Below are positions 1 through 7,281 of a DNA stretch of 9,492 bases, piece after piece. The stretch is from an uncultured Actinomycetes bacterium (GTDB lineage Bacteria; Actinomycetota; Actinomycetes; S36-B12): positions 1 through 9,492 of the forward strand of contig CAIXFB010000223.1 in the NCBI GenBank assembly GCA_903918595.1. The letters run 5' to 3'. How positions within the stretch are numbered: position 1 is the first letter of the stretch; each line of letters starts with the position of its first letter. The notes under the pieces were generated by a model, which saw only the letters and a list, made by a program, of their open reading frames with translations, was not told the DNA's origin and made no database searches. Made by a program: the position numbers and the translations under genes.

Positions 1-123
1 CCTCTGCGTCCTCACCCACACAAACCCCGCGCACACCAACACCACCCACACCGGTGGATACGTCAACACCCGTCACGACACCAGAAAATGCACCGGTCAA
101 TGCACAAACTCCAACAGTGACAC
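1..123 (+). repeat. Repeat unit B1 (123 nt) in the DUF4157 gene
   Basis: Read by eye, this stretch is identical over all 123 nt to 328-450. It encodes 41 residues of Pro/Thr/Ser-rich sequence including TPVDTSTPVTTPENAPVNAQ. Its left end coincides with the window edge, so the array probably extends upstream. The length is a multiple of three and keeps frame. Confidence 0.93.
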
Positions 124-1667
124 CCTCTGCGTCCTCACCCACACAAACCCCGCGCACACCAACACCCATCACAACACCAGCAGCAGGTGCAGAACGACCC
201 TCAGCACTAGCTCCAACCGTGACACCCTCTGCGTCCTCACCCATACAAACCCCGCGCACGCCAACACCCATCACAACACCAGCAGCAGGTGCAGAACGAC
301 CCTCAGCACCGGCTCCAACCGTGACACCCTCTGCGTCCTCACCCACACAAACCCCGCGCACACCAACACCACCCACACCGGTGGATACGTCAACACCCGT
401 CACGACACCAGAAAATGCACCGGTCAATGCACAAACTCCAACAGTGACACCCTCTCCGCCCTCAACCACACAAACCCCGCGCACACCAACACCACTCACG
501 CCGGTGATTACTTCACAAAGTCTTGTAGAGGCCCCGACGCTGCCGGTCGTTCCACAAAAACCAGCTCTCACGCACTCAAGAACCGAATCTCAAGACGGCG
601 CTTTTCCCCCGGTCGTGAATTCAGACTCTCCCACTTCTGGATCTAGAGATTCAGTGCCAATTGTTCAGCGGCGTGCTACCCAGACACCACAAATCCCCAA
701 TGCAGGACTACCCCGTGCAATTCCGGTCAGCGAGCATCATGAGAGAACTGTGACTGTCCCTGCTGATGTTCAAGAGGCCGTTGCCGCTGTCACGGGTCAC
801 AGACCAAACGAAGTTACCGTTCGTCGAGGTACAGCAGTCGATAGAACGGCAGCCCTCATCGCCGCGGACTCATATGCGACAGGTGGCGTTGTTCACCTTC
901 CCGGAAGCGCCCCGTTGACGAGCGATCGCTCCCGACGACTACTCGCCCATGAATTAACCCATGTGATCCAACAGCGCTCAGGCACTGCACCTGCGGCTGA
1001 AACCTCACCGGCAGGGGTGATGGCAGAGCGGCAGGCGATGCATGCCGAAGCAACGTTTGTCGGACGTGACGAGCAAACAACTTCGGGCCAGGTTGGGCAA
1101 TCACCTACAACCCTGGCACGCGGACTTGGTGCACAGGGAACCGTGCCGATAGTCTCGCGATCAACCGCAATCGCACCTGACCGGACTTCATCTTTGCCTC
1201 GCCTGGTGATCGAAAGGAAGCCGTCTCCTCAGCGCTTTTCACCGCAGGCCACTTCGCCCTCGTCGAATTCCCCCGTGGAAGCTCTAGATAAGTCCTTGGA
1301 TTCCTCAGCCGATTCACGTTCAACGCCTTCCTTCGCTCAACCTCAGAGCCCTGCGCCAGCACCGGTGCAGCGTCGGGCCACCCATGCAAGTCCCTCGGCC
1401 TCGCCCTCCCCAGCCTCACCGCGCCCGGTCGCACCTTCGCCAACCCCCGCGCCCATAACCTCGACAGAGGAAACCGCAGCACACACAACTGCACGCCAGC
1501 CCGGTGTCAAACGCGGATCCCAGCCAAACACCAGCATGGACACCGCCAGGGATGAACTCTGGCTCGAGCGTCATGCCCAAGCCCTGTATCCCCACCTTCG
1601 TCACCTCCTGCGCAATGAATTCTTTCGTGACCGGGAACGTCGCGGTCGTCTCATGAGAGAGGATTAG
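1..1667 (+). CDS. DUF4157 (eCIS-core) protein with Pro/Thr/Ser-rich repeats, 5'-partial
   Basis: The frame is open from base 3 to the TAG at 1665-1667 (554 codons). The GTG at 54 is not a convincing start, because it is the Val of a repeat unit that recurs intact at 328-450; the true start lies upstream of the window. Layout: PT-rich repeats (3-510), a disordered linker, a DUF4157 domain (about 744-1065), a second Ser/Pro-rich linker, and a charged C-terminal helix (1545-1664). The DUF4157 core shows LLAHELTHVIQQ, with a zincin-like HELTH at 948-962 and a Glu 22 residues after the second His (1026-1028), in ERQAM where the family usually has ExxAD. DUF4157 is known to be enriched in eCIS loci and toxins; whether this copy cuts peptide bonds is unknown. 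The charged tail (LYPHLRHLLRNE, RDRERRGRL) resembles C-terminal tails I recall from other CIS-associated proteins. No toxin domain is visible. A role as cargo or loading factor is inference; the domain call is firm. Confidence 0.87.
   Translation, partial: SASSPTQTPRTPTPPTPVDTSTPVTTPENAPVNAQTPTVTPSASSPTQTPRTPTPITTPAAGAERPSALAPTVTPSASSPIQTPRTPTPITTPAAGAERPSAPAPTVTPSASSPTQTPRTPTPPTPVDTSTPVTTPENAPVNAQTPTVTPSPPSTTQTPRTPTPLTPVITSQSLVEAPTLPVVPQKPALTHSRTESQDGAFPPVVNSDSPTSGSRDSVPIVQRRATQTPQIPNAGLPRAIPVSEHHERTVTVPADVQEAVAAVTGHRPNEVTVRRGTAVDRTAALIAADSYATGGVVHLPGSAPLTSDRSRRLLAHELTHVIQQRSGTAPAAETSPAGVMAERQAMHAEATFVGRDEQTTSGQVGQSPTTLARGLGAQGTVPIVSRSTAIAPDRTSSLPRLVIERKPSPQRFSPQATSPSSNSPVEALDKSLDSSADSRSTPSFAQPQSPAPAPVQRRATHASPSASPSPASPRPVAPSPTPAPITSTEETAAHTTARQPGVKRGSQPNTSMDTARDELWLERHAQALYPHLRHLLRNEFFRDRERRGRLMRED
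124..225 (+). repeat. Repeat unit A1 (102 nt) in the DUF4157 gene
   Basis: A 34-codon unit in direct tandem with A2 (226-327). The two differ at about four positions (one T-to-I change, one silent change, and cta versus ccg giving L versus P). Its first third is shared with unit B. It encodes the segment TPITTPAAGAERPSALAP. Confidence 0.92.
226..327 (+). repeat. Repeat unit A2 (102 nt) in the DUF4157 gene
   Basis: Tandem copy of A1, about 96% identical by eye. The near-identity implies recent duplication or ongoing homogenisation. Confidence 0.92.
328..450 (+). repeat. Repeat unit B2 (123 nt) in the DUF4157 gene
   Basis: Exact second copy of 1-123, separated from it by the two A units (B-A-A-B order). 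A shorter, diverged unit follows at 451-510 (cctctccgccctc...), after which the repeats decay into unique sequence. Confidence 0.93.
451..510 (+). repeat. Degenerate partial repeat unit ending the PT-rich array
   Basis: It starts like the other units and shares acacaaaccccgcgcacacc with them, but carries substitutions (PSPPSTTQ instead of PSASSPTQ) and stops after the PRTPTPLTPV stretch. It marks the right boundary of the array. Confidence 0.8.
1658..1663 (+). promoter_or_regulatory. Ribosome-binding site for the tube-adaptor fusion gene
   Basis: AGAGGA, 7 nt before the ATG at 1671 and inside the last codons of the DUF4157 gene. It supports that start over the second in-frame ATG at 1680. 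Confidence 0.75.
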
Positions 1668-1670
1668 GGC

Positions 1671-3071
1671 ATGTCTTCGATGCCAGAACCCTTCGATCCC
1701 ACCTATACAGCGACGAATTTCGTTGGTTTCTCGCTAAGTGTCGACATCATTTCCGATGACAGAACTCTTGGGGCCAATTGGCAGTCAATTTCCATGGGCT
1801 CGATGTCTTTGGGGGCACAAGATCTGCAACCCGGTGGCTACAGCCGCACTCGCTTCCAAGTCATTGGCGATTTGACCTACGGCAACATCACACTCACCCG
1901 ACCCTGGACACCCAGCCAGTCAGGATGGATCCCACAGTGGTTTTCCGCCGCAGCAAATATGGGCGCTTCAGCAGTGTCCATCGCTATCAACTATCTCGAC
2001 GTCAAGGGGAATCTCCAGCAGGCGATCTACAACTTCCGTGACGCATATCCCGTTTCTTGGACGCAGCCAGATTTCTCGGCGGGTTCGGGTGCCGAGTTCA
2101 GCACGGAATCCTTAACATTCAGCCATTCTGGTTTCGCAACAAGTGACAACCTCACTCCAGGAGTTGACCAACCTGAATCTGTCGAGCCGTTTCGTCTTGT
2201 GGTTCTTCCCGGTGGCATCTCTGCAATGTCGAGCGCACTTTCGACCATGACAAGTTGGACGGCAGCAGGTGACATGGCGGCCTACTCACCGACAAGCGTG
2301 TTGGCAGACGCTGAAGCGGTCCAATCGCAAGGCGCAAGTTTGATGGCCGGGGCGCTTCCTGCAATCACCTTCTGGGTTCCACCTTCCAGTATCTCTGTGA
2401 GCAAGTCTGCAGGTTGGGGGGTTAATCCCTCTCCAGATGCGATCGGCTCAGGACCGGTCAACTGGCTGGGCACCAATCCGCTCACTATTGAATTCGATTA
2501 CATTTTGGACAGCACCAGCTCGGATGCGCGGCAGGGTGGACTATCCGAGGTAAACACTGTGTTGCCAGACGTCGAACGCCTCCTTGCACTCCTTGAAGTA
2601 GATCCGCTTATGGCCGTGCTGGGCACCGGTACCGCACCGATGGTCATGGTCCTCTGGGGAGATTTCACCTCACCGGTTAGCTACGTAGAGAACGTCACTG
2701 CTGAATTCACTCAATTTGATGGCAGCGGGCGCCCGATCCGGGCCACCGGGCATATTGCGATCACCCAGTACCCATCCGCCGCACTTCCAACAAACCCGAC
2801 CTCAGGTGGAGACCTGCCTAGGCGAAGCCAGGAGGTGTACGCAGGGGATCAATTGGCGCATGTCGCTTTCCGCTCCTACAAAAATCCCGCATACTGGCGT
2901 GACTTGGCCACAGTCAATGGGATAACCGATCCCCTGCGCATCAAAGCGGGTGTGCGACTACTCGTTCCGGATCGCGCTGCCCTTCCACGACGAGGTGACT
3001 CTGGACGCCCAATGGGACCGACTCCGAATCCCAGTAGCCCACGCGGAGCGCGCCGAAAGGGCGGGACGTGA
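1671..3071 (+). CDS. Tube-initiator/adaptor: gp19-like tube domain fused to Afp7/Pvc7-type domain and LysM
   Basis: 466 aa. Residues about 10-160 match the phage-tail-tube/gp19 (TIGR02241) pattern: a YSRTRFQV...YGNITLTRPWT strand pair, then VSIAINYLDVKGN, then NFRDAYPVSWTQPDFSAGSG, ending SLTFSHSGF. Residues about 230-365 match the CIS tube-adaptor domain of Afp7/Pvc7 proteins: ITFWVPPSSISVSKSAGWG, LTIEFDYILDSTS, VERLLALLEVDP, VLWGDFTSPVSYVENVTAEF. Residues about 384-436 are a LysM domain (EVYAGDQLAHVAFRSY..P.YWRDLATVNGITDPLRIKAGVRLLVPD), followed by a basic, disordered tail. Stand-alone Afp7-type proteins are usually about half this length, so this looks like a covalent tube + adaptor fusion. 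In particles of this family the adaptor sits between the inner tube and the VgrG-like hub, and LysM-bearing baseplate proteins (T4 gp53-like) clamp the wedges; here LysM is structural rather than wall-degrading. An AGAGGA ribosome site supports the ATG. The hub gene follows with a GTGA overlap. Confidence 0.88.
   Translation: MSSMPEPFDPTYTATNFVGFSLSVDIISDDRTLGANWQSISMGSMSLGAQDLQPGGYSRTRFQVIGDLTYGNITLTRPWTPSQSGWIPQWFSAAANMGASAVSIAINYLDVKGNLQQAIYNFRDAYPVSWTQPDFSAGSGAEFSTESLTFSHSGFATSDNLTPGVDQPESVEPFRLVVLPGGISAMSSALSTMTSWTAAGDMAAYSPTSVLADAEAVQSQGASLMAGALPAITFWVPPSSISVSKSAGWGVNPSPDAIGSGPVNWLGTNPLTIEFDYILDSTSSDARQGGLSEVNTVLPDVERLLALLEVDPLMAVLGTGTAPMVMVLWGDFTSPVSYVENVTAEFTQFDGSGRPIRATGHIAITQYPSAALPTNPTSGGDLPRRSQEVYAGDQLAHVAFRSYKNPAYWRDLATVNGITDPLRIKAGVRLLVPDRAALPRRGDSGRPMGPTPNPSSPRGARRKGGT
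3055..3060 (+). promoter_or_regulatory. Ribosome-binding site for the VgrG-like hub
   Basis: GAAAGG lies 7 nt before the GTG at 3068. The match is moderate, but the GTGA overlap with the upstream stop favours this start by translational coupling. Confidence 0.55.
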
Positions 3072-4912
3072 GCACTTCAAGCTCCACGAGTGACCTCAGT
3101 CTTCGACTGTACATCGACGACGTACCGCTCCCATCTGTGTTCAGCAATCAGATTCGTCGCATAGAGGTTGATAGCCAGGTAAATCTGCCTGCCGCCTGCG
3201 AGGTTGAATTTGCAGACCCACAATTTCTGCTCATCGAGGAATGCGGACTCGGCATCGGCAACCTCATGGAGATTCGGGCTGTGGTGGGCGACAACGCTCT
3301 CGGTCAGGCAATCTTCTTCGGGCAAGTAGAAACGGTCGAAGTTGGCTTTGAAAGTGCCACCGGCCGGGTTAGCCGGGTGCGGGCCTACGACGCGGGTCAT
3401 CAAATGCTGCACGGTATGAATACCAAGGGCTACCCGATGATGATGTACTCCGAGATTGCCGAGTTCATCGGATTGCAACACGACATCCCAACCGTCGCTA
3501 TCCCATCCCCCACCGTTTATCCGATGACTGTGCAGTCAAACGAATCAGATTGGGACTTTCTCATCCGGCTTGCTCGCGAAATCGGGTACGTCGTCAATGT
3601 CCAGATTGACCCCGTGACAGGACTGCCGGTTCTCATGTTCGGACCACAAACACCAGCCGAAACAGCCCCGCCGCCGCTTCCAGGAGTTGAGGTCTCACCG
3701 CTTTCCTTCAATGTCGGAGATGAACGCATCATCAATCTCAAGGCGTCCGTTTCAGGATCGGGGATCACGGCTGTGTCTTCCGCGCGCGGGTGGGACCAGA
3801 CCTTAGGTGTACCCGGAATCGGCGAGGGACCGACCATTGGTGATAGCTCGCTTAACTTGGTACCCCCAGAACTGCTCGGTGCTGAACTTGGTGGGATCAA
3901 TCAAAACATCAACTTCATGCGGTTCGCCCAGAATGAGGTTCAGGCTGAGTCGGCGAGCGAAGGATTGGCCTTTCGAATGTCTGGCGCCTATTCAAATGTT
4001 GAGATCACGATGCGGGGTAATCCCTACGCGATGCCAAATCGAGCCTTGGGGCTCAGCGAGGCAGGCGTTCTCACCGGCGAGTACACCATCACTGGCGTGA
4101 CCCACACCTATTCCGCATCGCTTCATGGCTATCGCACCCATGTTGTGTGCAGCGGCATGGAAGACCGAACACTCACCGGGCTCCAAGGCGCAGCGGAGTC
4201 GCGAAACACGAGCAAGCTGCATGGCGTCTACCCAGCTATCGTGACCGACTCTGAGGACCCGGAGCAAATGGGCCGTGTACTCCTTAACTTCCCTTGGCTT
4301 GATCCCCTGTATGTGAGCAATTGGGCACGCGTCGTTCAAGATGGCGCAAGCGGGGGAATGGGCATGCAGATCATTCCCGAACCCACTGATGAAGTTCTGG
4401 TTGCATTCGGCAATGGGCAACTCGATTCACCGTACGTGCTTGGTGGGCTCTATAACCTCGAAAGAGTTCCCGGGGTCCCATGGGAAGAGGCCATCCAGGG
4501 GATTCCCATGATTCGTGGATTCACCTCACGGCTTGGAAGTCAAGTGCTCTTCATGGACGACCCTGAGACACCCGGCTTGGTCCTCAATACAACGATGGGG
4601 GCCTCAACCATTATTCGCCTGTCACCCGAAACAGGTATCGAGATAATTACCGTGGAGGGGCAACCTATTCTCATCAGCAGTGCATCCGATGTCACAATTA
4701 CTTCAGAGGGTGCGGTCACCGTTAATGCGGCTGCGATCGCCATTAATGGTGAGGGCGATGTTTCCATCAGTGCTGCAGGCGCACTCGAACTCACAGCTGG
4801 CGGAGAGATCGCGATCTCTGCAGCTTCCATAAATCTGGAGGCGGAGGTTGATGCGTCTATGGTGGCGCCGGCAATCGACATCACCGGCGGCATCGTCAAT
4901 TTGGGAGCATGA
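3068..4912 (+). CDS. VgrG-like baseplate hub and spike (Afp8/Pvc8, gp27-gp5 type)
   Basis: 614 aa; by homology a trimeric central hub and cell-puncturing spike. Residues 1-about 375 are the gp27-like barrels (LRLYIDDVPLPSVFSNQIRR at the start, then VQSNESDWDFLIRLAREIGY, a phrase typical of this family). Residues about 383-465 are the gp5-type OB fold: KLHGVYPAIVTDSEDPEQMG, then RVLLNFPWLD, WARVV, PEPTDEVLVAFGNGQLDSPYVLGGLYN. From about residue 535 to the end, alternating small and hydrophobic residues (DVTITSEGAVTVNAAAIAING and onward) form a beta-helix needle like the gp5 C-terminus. No lysozyme or other enzyme domain is inserted, so it is a structural spike. The GTG start overlaps the preceding stop (GTGA) and has GAAAGG 7 nt upstream. 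No PAAR tip domain is fused to its C-terminus. Confidence 0.93.
   Translation: MSTSSSTSDLSLRLYIDDVPLPSVFSNQIRRIEVDSQVNLPAACEVEFADPQFLLIEECGLGIGNLMEIRAVVGDNALGQAIFFGQVETVEVGFESATGRVSRVRAYDAGHQMLHGMNTKGYPMMMYSEIAEFIGLQHDIPTVAIPSPTVYPMTVQSNESDWDFLIRLAREIGYVVNVQIDPVTGLPVLMFGPQTPAETAPPPLPGVEVSPLSFNVGDERIINLKASVSGSGITAVSSARGWDQTLGVPGIGEGPTIGDSSLNLVPPELLGAELGGINQNINFMRFAQNEVQAESASEGLAFRMSGAYSNVEITMRGNPYAMPNRALGLSEAGVLTGEYTITGVTHTYSASLHGYRTHVVCSGMEDRTLTGLQGAAESRNTSKLHGVYPAIVTDSEDPEQMGRVLLNFPWLDPLYVSNWARVVQDGASGGMGMQIIPEPTDEVLVAFGNGQLDSPYVLGGLYNLERVPGVPWEEAIQGIPMIRGFTSRLGSQVLFMDDPETPGLVLNTTMGASTIIRLSPETGIEIITVEGQPILISSASDVTITSEGAVTVNAAAIAINGEGDVSISAAGALELTAGGEIAISAASINLEAEVDASMVAPAIDITGGIVNLGA
4903..4907 (+). 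promoter_or_regulatory. Ribosome-binding site for the gp25-like gene
   Basis: GGGAG lies 8 nt before the ATG at 4916, within the final codons of the hub gene. Confidence 0.7.
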
Positions 4913-4915
4913 GCC

Positions 4916-5347
4916 ATGGATCTCACTGATTTCGTTGGGCAGGGGGTGGATTTTCCCCTCCGATTCAATGATCGTGGCCACATCGCCCTTGTGGGCGGAG
5001 TCGCAAACATCGAACGAGCAATCACCCTCATCATTGGAACTGCCTACGGCGAACGACCGATGCGGCCTGAGTTCGGATGCGGAATCCACTCTCTCGTTTT
5101 TGAGTCGCCTTCACCAGAACTTTCCACGCAAATACAAGCCCATGTCACCGCTTCGCTCCAACGCTGGGAGCCACGGATCGACGTTGTGACCGTTCAGGTT
5201 CATTTTGATAATGAGAACACCACTGCAAACATCCTTGTGACCTACCGCCTCAAGGACAATTACAATGTGCGAAATCTGCTCGTTCCCTTTTACCTCATTC
5301 CAAATGAGGAGGGGTCTCTTTCCCAGTTATCCCCGGAGGAATCGTGA
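4916..5347 (+). CDS. GPW/gp25-family baseplate wedge protein (Afp9-like)
   Basis: 143 aa, the normal length for the GPW/gp25 family (PF04965). The core reads VGGVANIERAITLIIGTAYGERPMRPEFGCGI (split as VGGVANIERAITLII and GTAYGERPMRPEFGCGI, residues about 26-57), with the typical I..AI..II.T..GER.MRPEFG pattern. The EPR motif characteristic of gp25-type proteins is present at residues 85-87 (RWEPRI). In T4 and in CIS baseplates this protein is part of the wedge core bundle and contacts the first sheath ring. It starts 3 nt after the hub gene stop, with GGGAG 8 nt upstream of the ATG, and its stop overlaps the next gene by GTGA. Gene order hub-gp25-gp6 is that of phage and CIS baseplate clusters, which supports the call. 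Confidence 0.95.
   Translation: MDLTDFVGQGVDFPLRFNDRGHIALVGGVANIERAITLIIGTAYGERPMRPEFGCGIHSLVFESPSPELSTQIQAHVTASLQRWEPRIDVVTVQVHFDNENTTANILVTYRLKDNYNVRNLLVPFYLIPNEEGSLSQLSPEES
5335..5340 (+). promoter_or_regulatory. Strong but closely spaced ribosome-binding site for the J/gp6-like gene
   Basis: GGAGGA is the best Shine-Dalgarno match in the window, only 3 nt from the GTG at 5344. It decides the GTG that overlaps the gp25 stop. Confidence 0.7.
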
Positions 5348-7281
5348 GCTTACCGACACCAAACCTTGATGATCGTGCGTTCCAGGATTTTGTTGATGAA
5401 GGCAAACGCCTTCTGCAACGCCGAGCGCCCGAGTGGACGGATAACAACGTTGCCGATCCGGGGGTGACGTTGATCGAGACCTTTGCTTATATGGTCGACC
5501 AACTCGTATTTAGACTGAACCAAGTTCCCGATCTCCATTACATCAAGTTCCTCGAACTACTTGGAGAAACTTTGCGACCGCCTGCGGCGGCCTACACCAC
5601 TCTGGAGTTCATGCTGACAGTTCCTCAGGAGACTGATGTACAGATCTTGGAGGGAGCAGAAGTATCGACCACTCGTCGAGGGACGCCTACCCCAATCACC
5701 TTCACCACCGACGATGACCTCACTTTGGTGTCGGTCACCGTCAATGGATTACTTTCCCAACCCAATGGTGGAGCTTTTTCCATCATCAATCCAAGTCTGG
5801 GCGTTGGCGCTGACCTGGCTGCATTCTCCCAAGTCCCTACTCCTGGAGATGCCATCTACTTCGGCCTCTCCAAGCCCGCCGCCCATTGCATCGTTCAATT
5901 CGCCGTTGATTCACGGATTGATGGAATTGGCGTTGATCCCTTGCGACCTCCGCGCATTTTTGAAGCGTGGGATGGGCAAGCCTGGTACCCCGTCGAATTG
6001 ATTTCGGACACCACAGGTGGGTTGAATCGTCAAGGCACCATACAGATCTACATCGATCGGCATCAAACCTCAAACCTTGGCAGCATTGATGCGGCCTGGC
6101 TTAGGTGCCGCGTGGTGGCCGTGGAGGGAGATCAGCCACCATACGTGGCAAGTCCCACGATCCATAGTGTCTCGGTTGTGACGATTGGGGGGCGGGTGTC
6201 TGCCTCTCATTGTCAACATTTCTCCAACGAGACCCTAGGTCGCACCTCAGGAACTCCGGGTGAGAGTCTCCAACTCAGTCATTTTCCCTTGGTGTCCGAA
6301 CAAGATGCCCTGACTATTGAGGTCAGCAGCCCTGAAGGCTGGGTTACGTGGAACCGAGTAGACACTTTTGCTGACCAATTGCCCGATGCTCTCGTCTTCT
6401 CGTTGGACTCAACCACTGGCACCTTGCGCTTTGGTCCGTTGATTCGCATGAACGACGGCAGTGCTCGGACATTCGGGGCAACGCCTGAAGCTGGTGCCAC
6501 CGTAAGGGTTCCGCTTTACCGAGCAGGTGGAGGTGTCCTGGGTAACCTCGAGACGGGTGCTCTGAGGCTTCTGCGCACCAGCATTCCATTCGTTGCGCGA
6601 GTCCAGAATATCGTTCCCGCCATTGGGGGTGTTGACGCTGAGAGTATCGATGACCTGAAGGCTCGGGCAGCACTTCTCATTCGATCGCGAGATCGAGCAG
6701 TCAGCAAAGGAGACTTTGAGCTACTTGTTCACCGAGCAGCACCGTCACTGGCGCGAACCAAATGTCTATCCGGTGATGAGATCGGAAGCCCGGGCACTGT
6801 CTTGGTGCTGGTGATACCTGACATACCTGATGGTCGAGTCCCGTTTGAAGTCTTTAGACCTAGTCAAGAGGTCCTCGACAGCGTTCAGACCTTCATTGAC
6901 GAGAGGCGCCTTGTGGGAACAACTGTGCGCATTGAGCCACCTCGTTACTTGGGAGTATCAGTGGCAGCGCGCATCGCGTTAAGACCTGGTGTGGATTCCA
7001 CTCTGGTGTTGCAGAAGGCGGATATCGCCATTGCCAACTTCGTGCATCCGCTTCGTGGTGGATACGACGGCACAGGATGGACATTTGGTCGAGACATCTC
7101 AGTCGGAGACGTTTATGGAGTACTGCAGAAGGTGGATGGCATTGATTACGTGGATGTCGCTCGGCTGATTCCTGTGGATGCAGTGAGCGGTCAGCGCGCG
7201 GAACCCACGGACCGCATTGCGCTGGCTCCCCATGATTTGCTTTTCAGCGTATTGAGCGACTTTGAGGTGCTGCAAAGGTGA
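5344..7281 (+). CDS. Baseplate J/gp6-like wedge protein (Afp11-like)
   Basis: 645 aa, about the usual size for the putative baseplate assembly protein family TIGR02243. The N-terminus carries the family signature: RAPEWTDNNVADPGVTLIET then FAYMVDQLVFRLNQVPD and YIKFLELLG (residues about 28-76). The middle has GGGVLGNLETGALRLL, then a P2 gpJ-like stretch at residues about 433-475 with DAESIDDLKARAALLIRSRD, RAVSKGDFELL and APSLARTKCLSG. It forms the dimeric wedge ring around the hub, with gp25 and gpI-like partners. The GTG start overlaps the gp25 stop by 4 nt, and GGAGGA lies 3 nt before it, a rather short spacing, so translational coupling is likely. No insertions or truncation are apparent. 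Confidence 0.93.
   Translation: MSLPTPNLDDRAFQDFVDEGKRLLQRRAPEWTDNNVADPGVTLIETFAYMVDQLVFRLNQVPDLHYIKFLELLGETLRPPAAAYTTLEFMLTVPQETDVQILEGAEVSTTRRGTPTPITFTTDDDLTLVSVTVNGLLSQPNGGAFSIINPSLGVGADLAAFSQVPTPGDAIYFGLSKPAAHCIVQFAVDSRIDGIGVDPLRPPRIFEAWDGQAWYPVELISDTTGGLNRQGTIQIYIDRHQTSNLGSIDAAWLRCRVVAVEGDQPPYVASPTIHSVSVVTIGGRVSASHCQHFSNETLGRTSGTPGESLQLSHFPLVSEQDALTIEVSSPEGWVTWNRVDTFADQLPDALVFSLDSTTGTLRFGPLIRMNDGSARTFGATPEAGATVRVPLYRAGGGVLGNLETGALRLLRTSIPFVARVQNIVPAIGGVDAESIDDLKARAALLIRSRDRAVSKGDFELLVHRAAPSLARTKCLSGDEIGSPGTVLVLVIPDIPDGRVPFEVFRPSQEVLDSVQTFIDERRLVGTTVRIEPPRYLGVSVAARIALRPGVDSTLVLQKADIAIANFVHPLRGGYDGTGWTFGRDISVGDVYGVLQKVDGIDYVDVARLIPVDAVSGQRAEPTDRIALAPHDLLFSVLSDFEVLQR
7264..7269 (+). promoter_or_regulatory. 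Ribosome-binding site for the tail protein I gene
   Basis: GAGGTG lies 8 nt before the GTG at 7278, within the end of the J-like gene. Confidence 0.65.

Noticed and set aside
54..56. GTG at 54 as the start of the DUF4157 gene
   Set aside because: The frame is open to base 3 and the codon is the Val of a repeat unit found again at 328-450; there is no ribosome site before it. The gene starts upstream of the window.
1..510. Regular repeats at the left edge as a CRISPR array
   Set aside because: Units are long (102/123 nt), in frame, coding and without unique spacers; this is a protein-coding tandem repeat.
2818..2985. LysM domain as a sign of a secreted cell-wall hydrolase
   Set aside because: There is no signal peptide or hydrolase domain; LysM at the C-terminus of the adaptor is typical of CIS and T4 gp53-type baseplate proteins, where it is structural.
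3992..4420. 142-aa - strand frame opposite the OB-fold part of the hub
   Set aside because: The + strand frame has clear VgrG/gp5 motifs here; the reverse product shows no motif and no ribosome site.
4540..5034. 164-aa - strand frame opposite the hub needle
   Set aside because: It is a shadow of the repetitive beta-helix coding sequence (Ala/Ser/Met/Ile-rich translation) and crosses the hub-gp25 junction.
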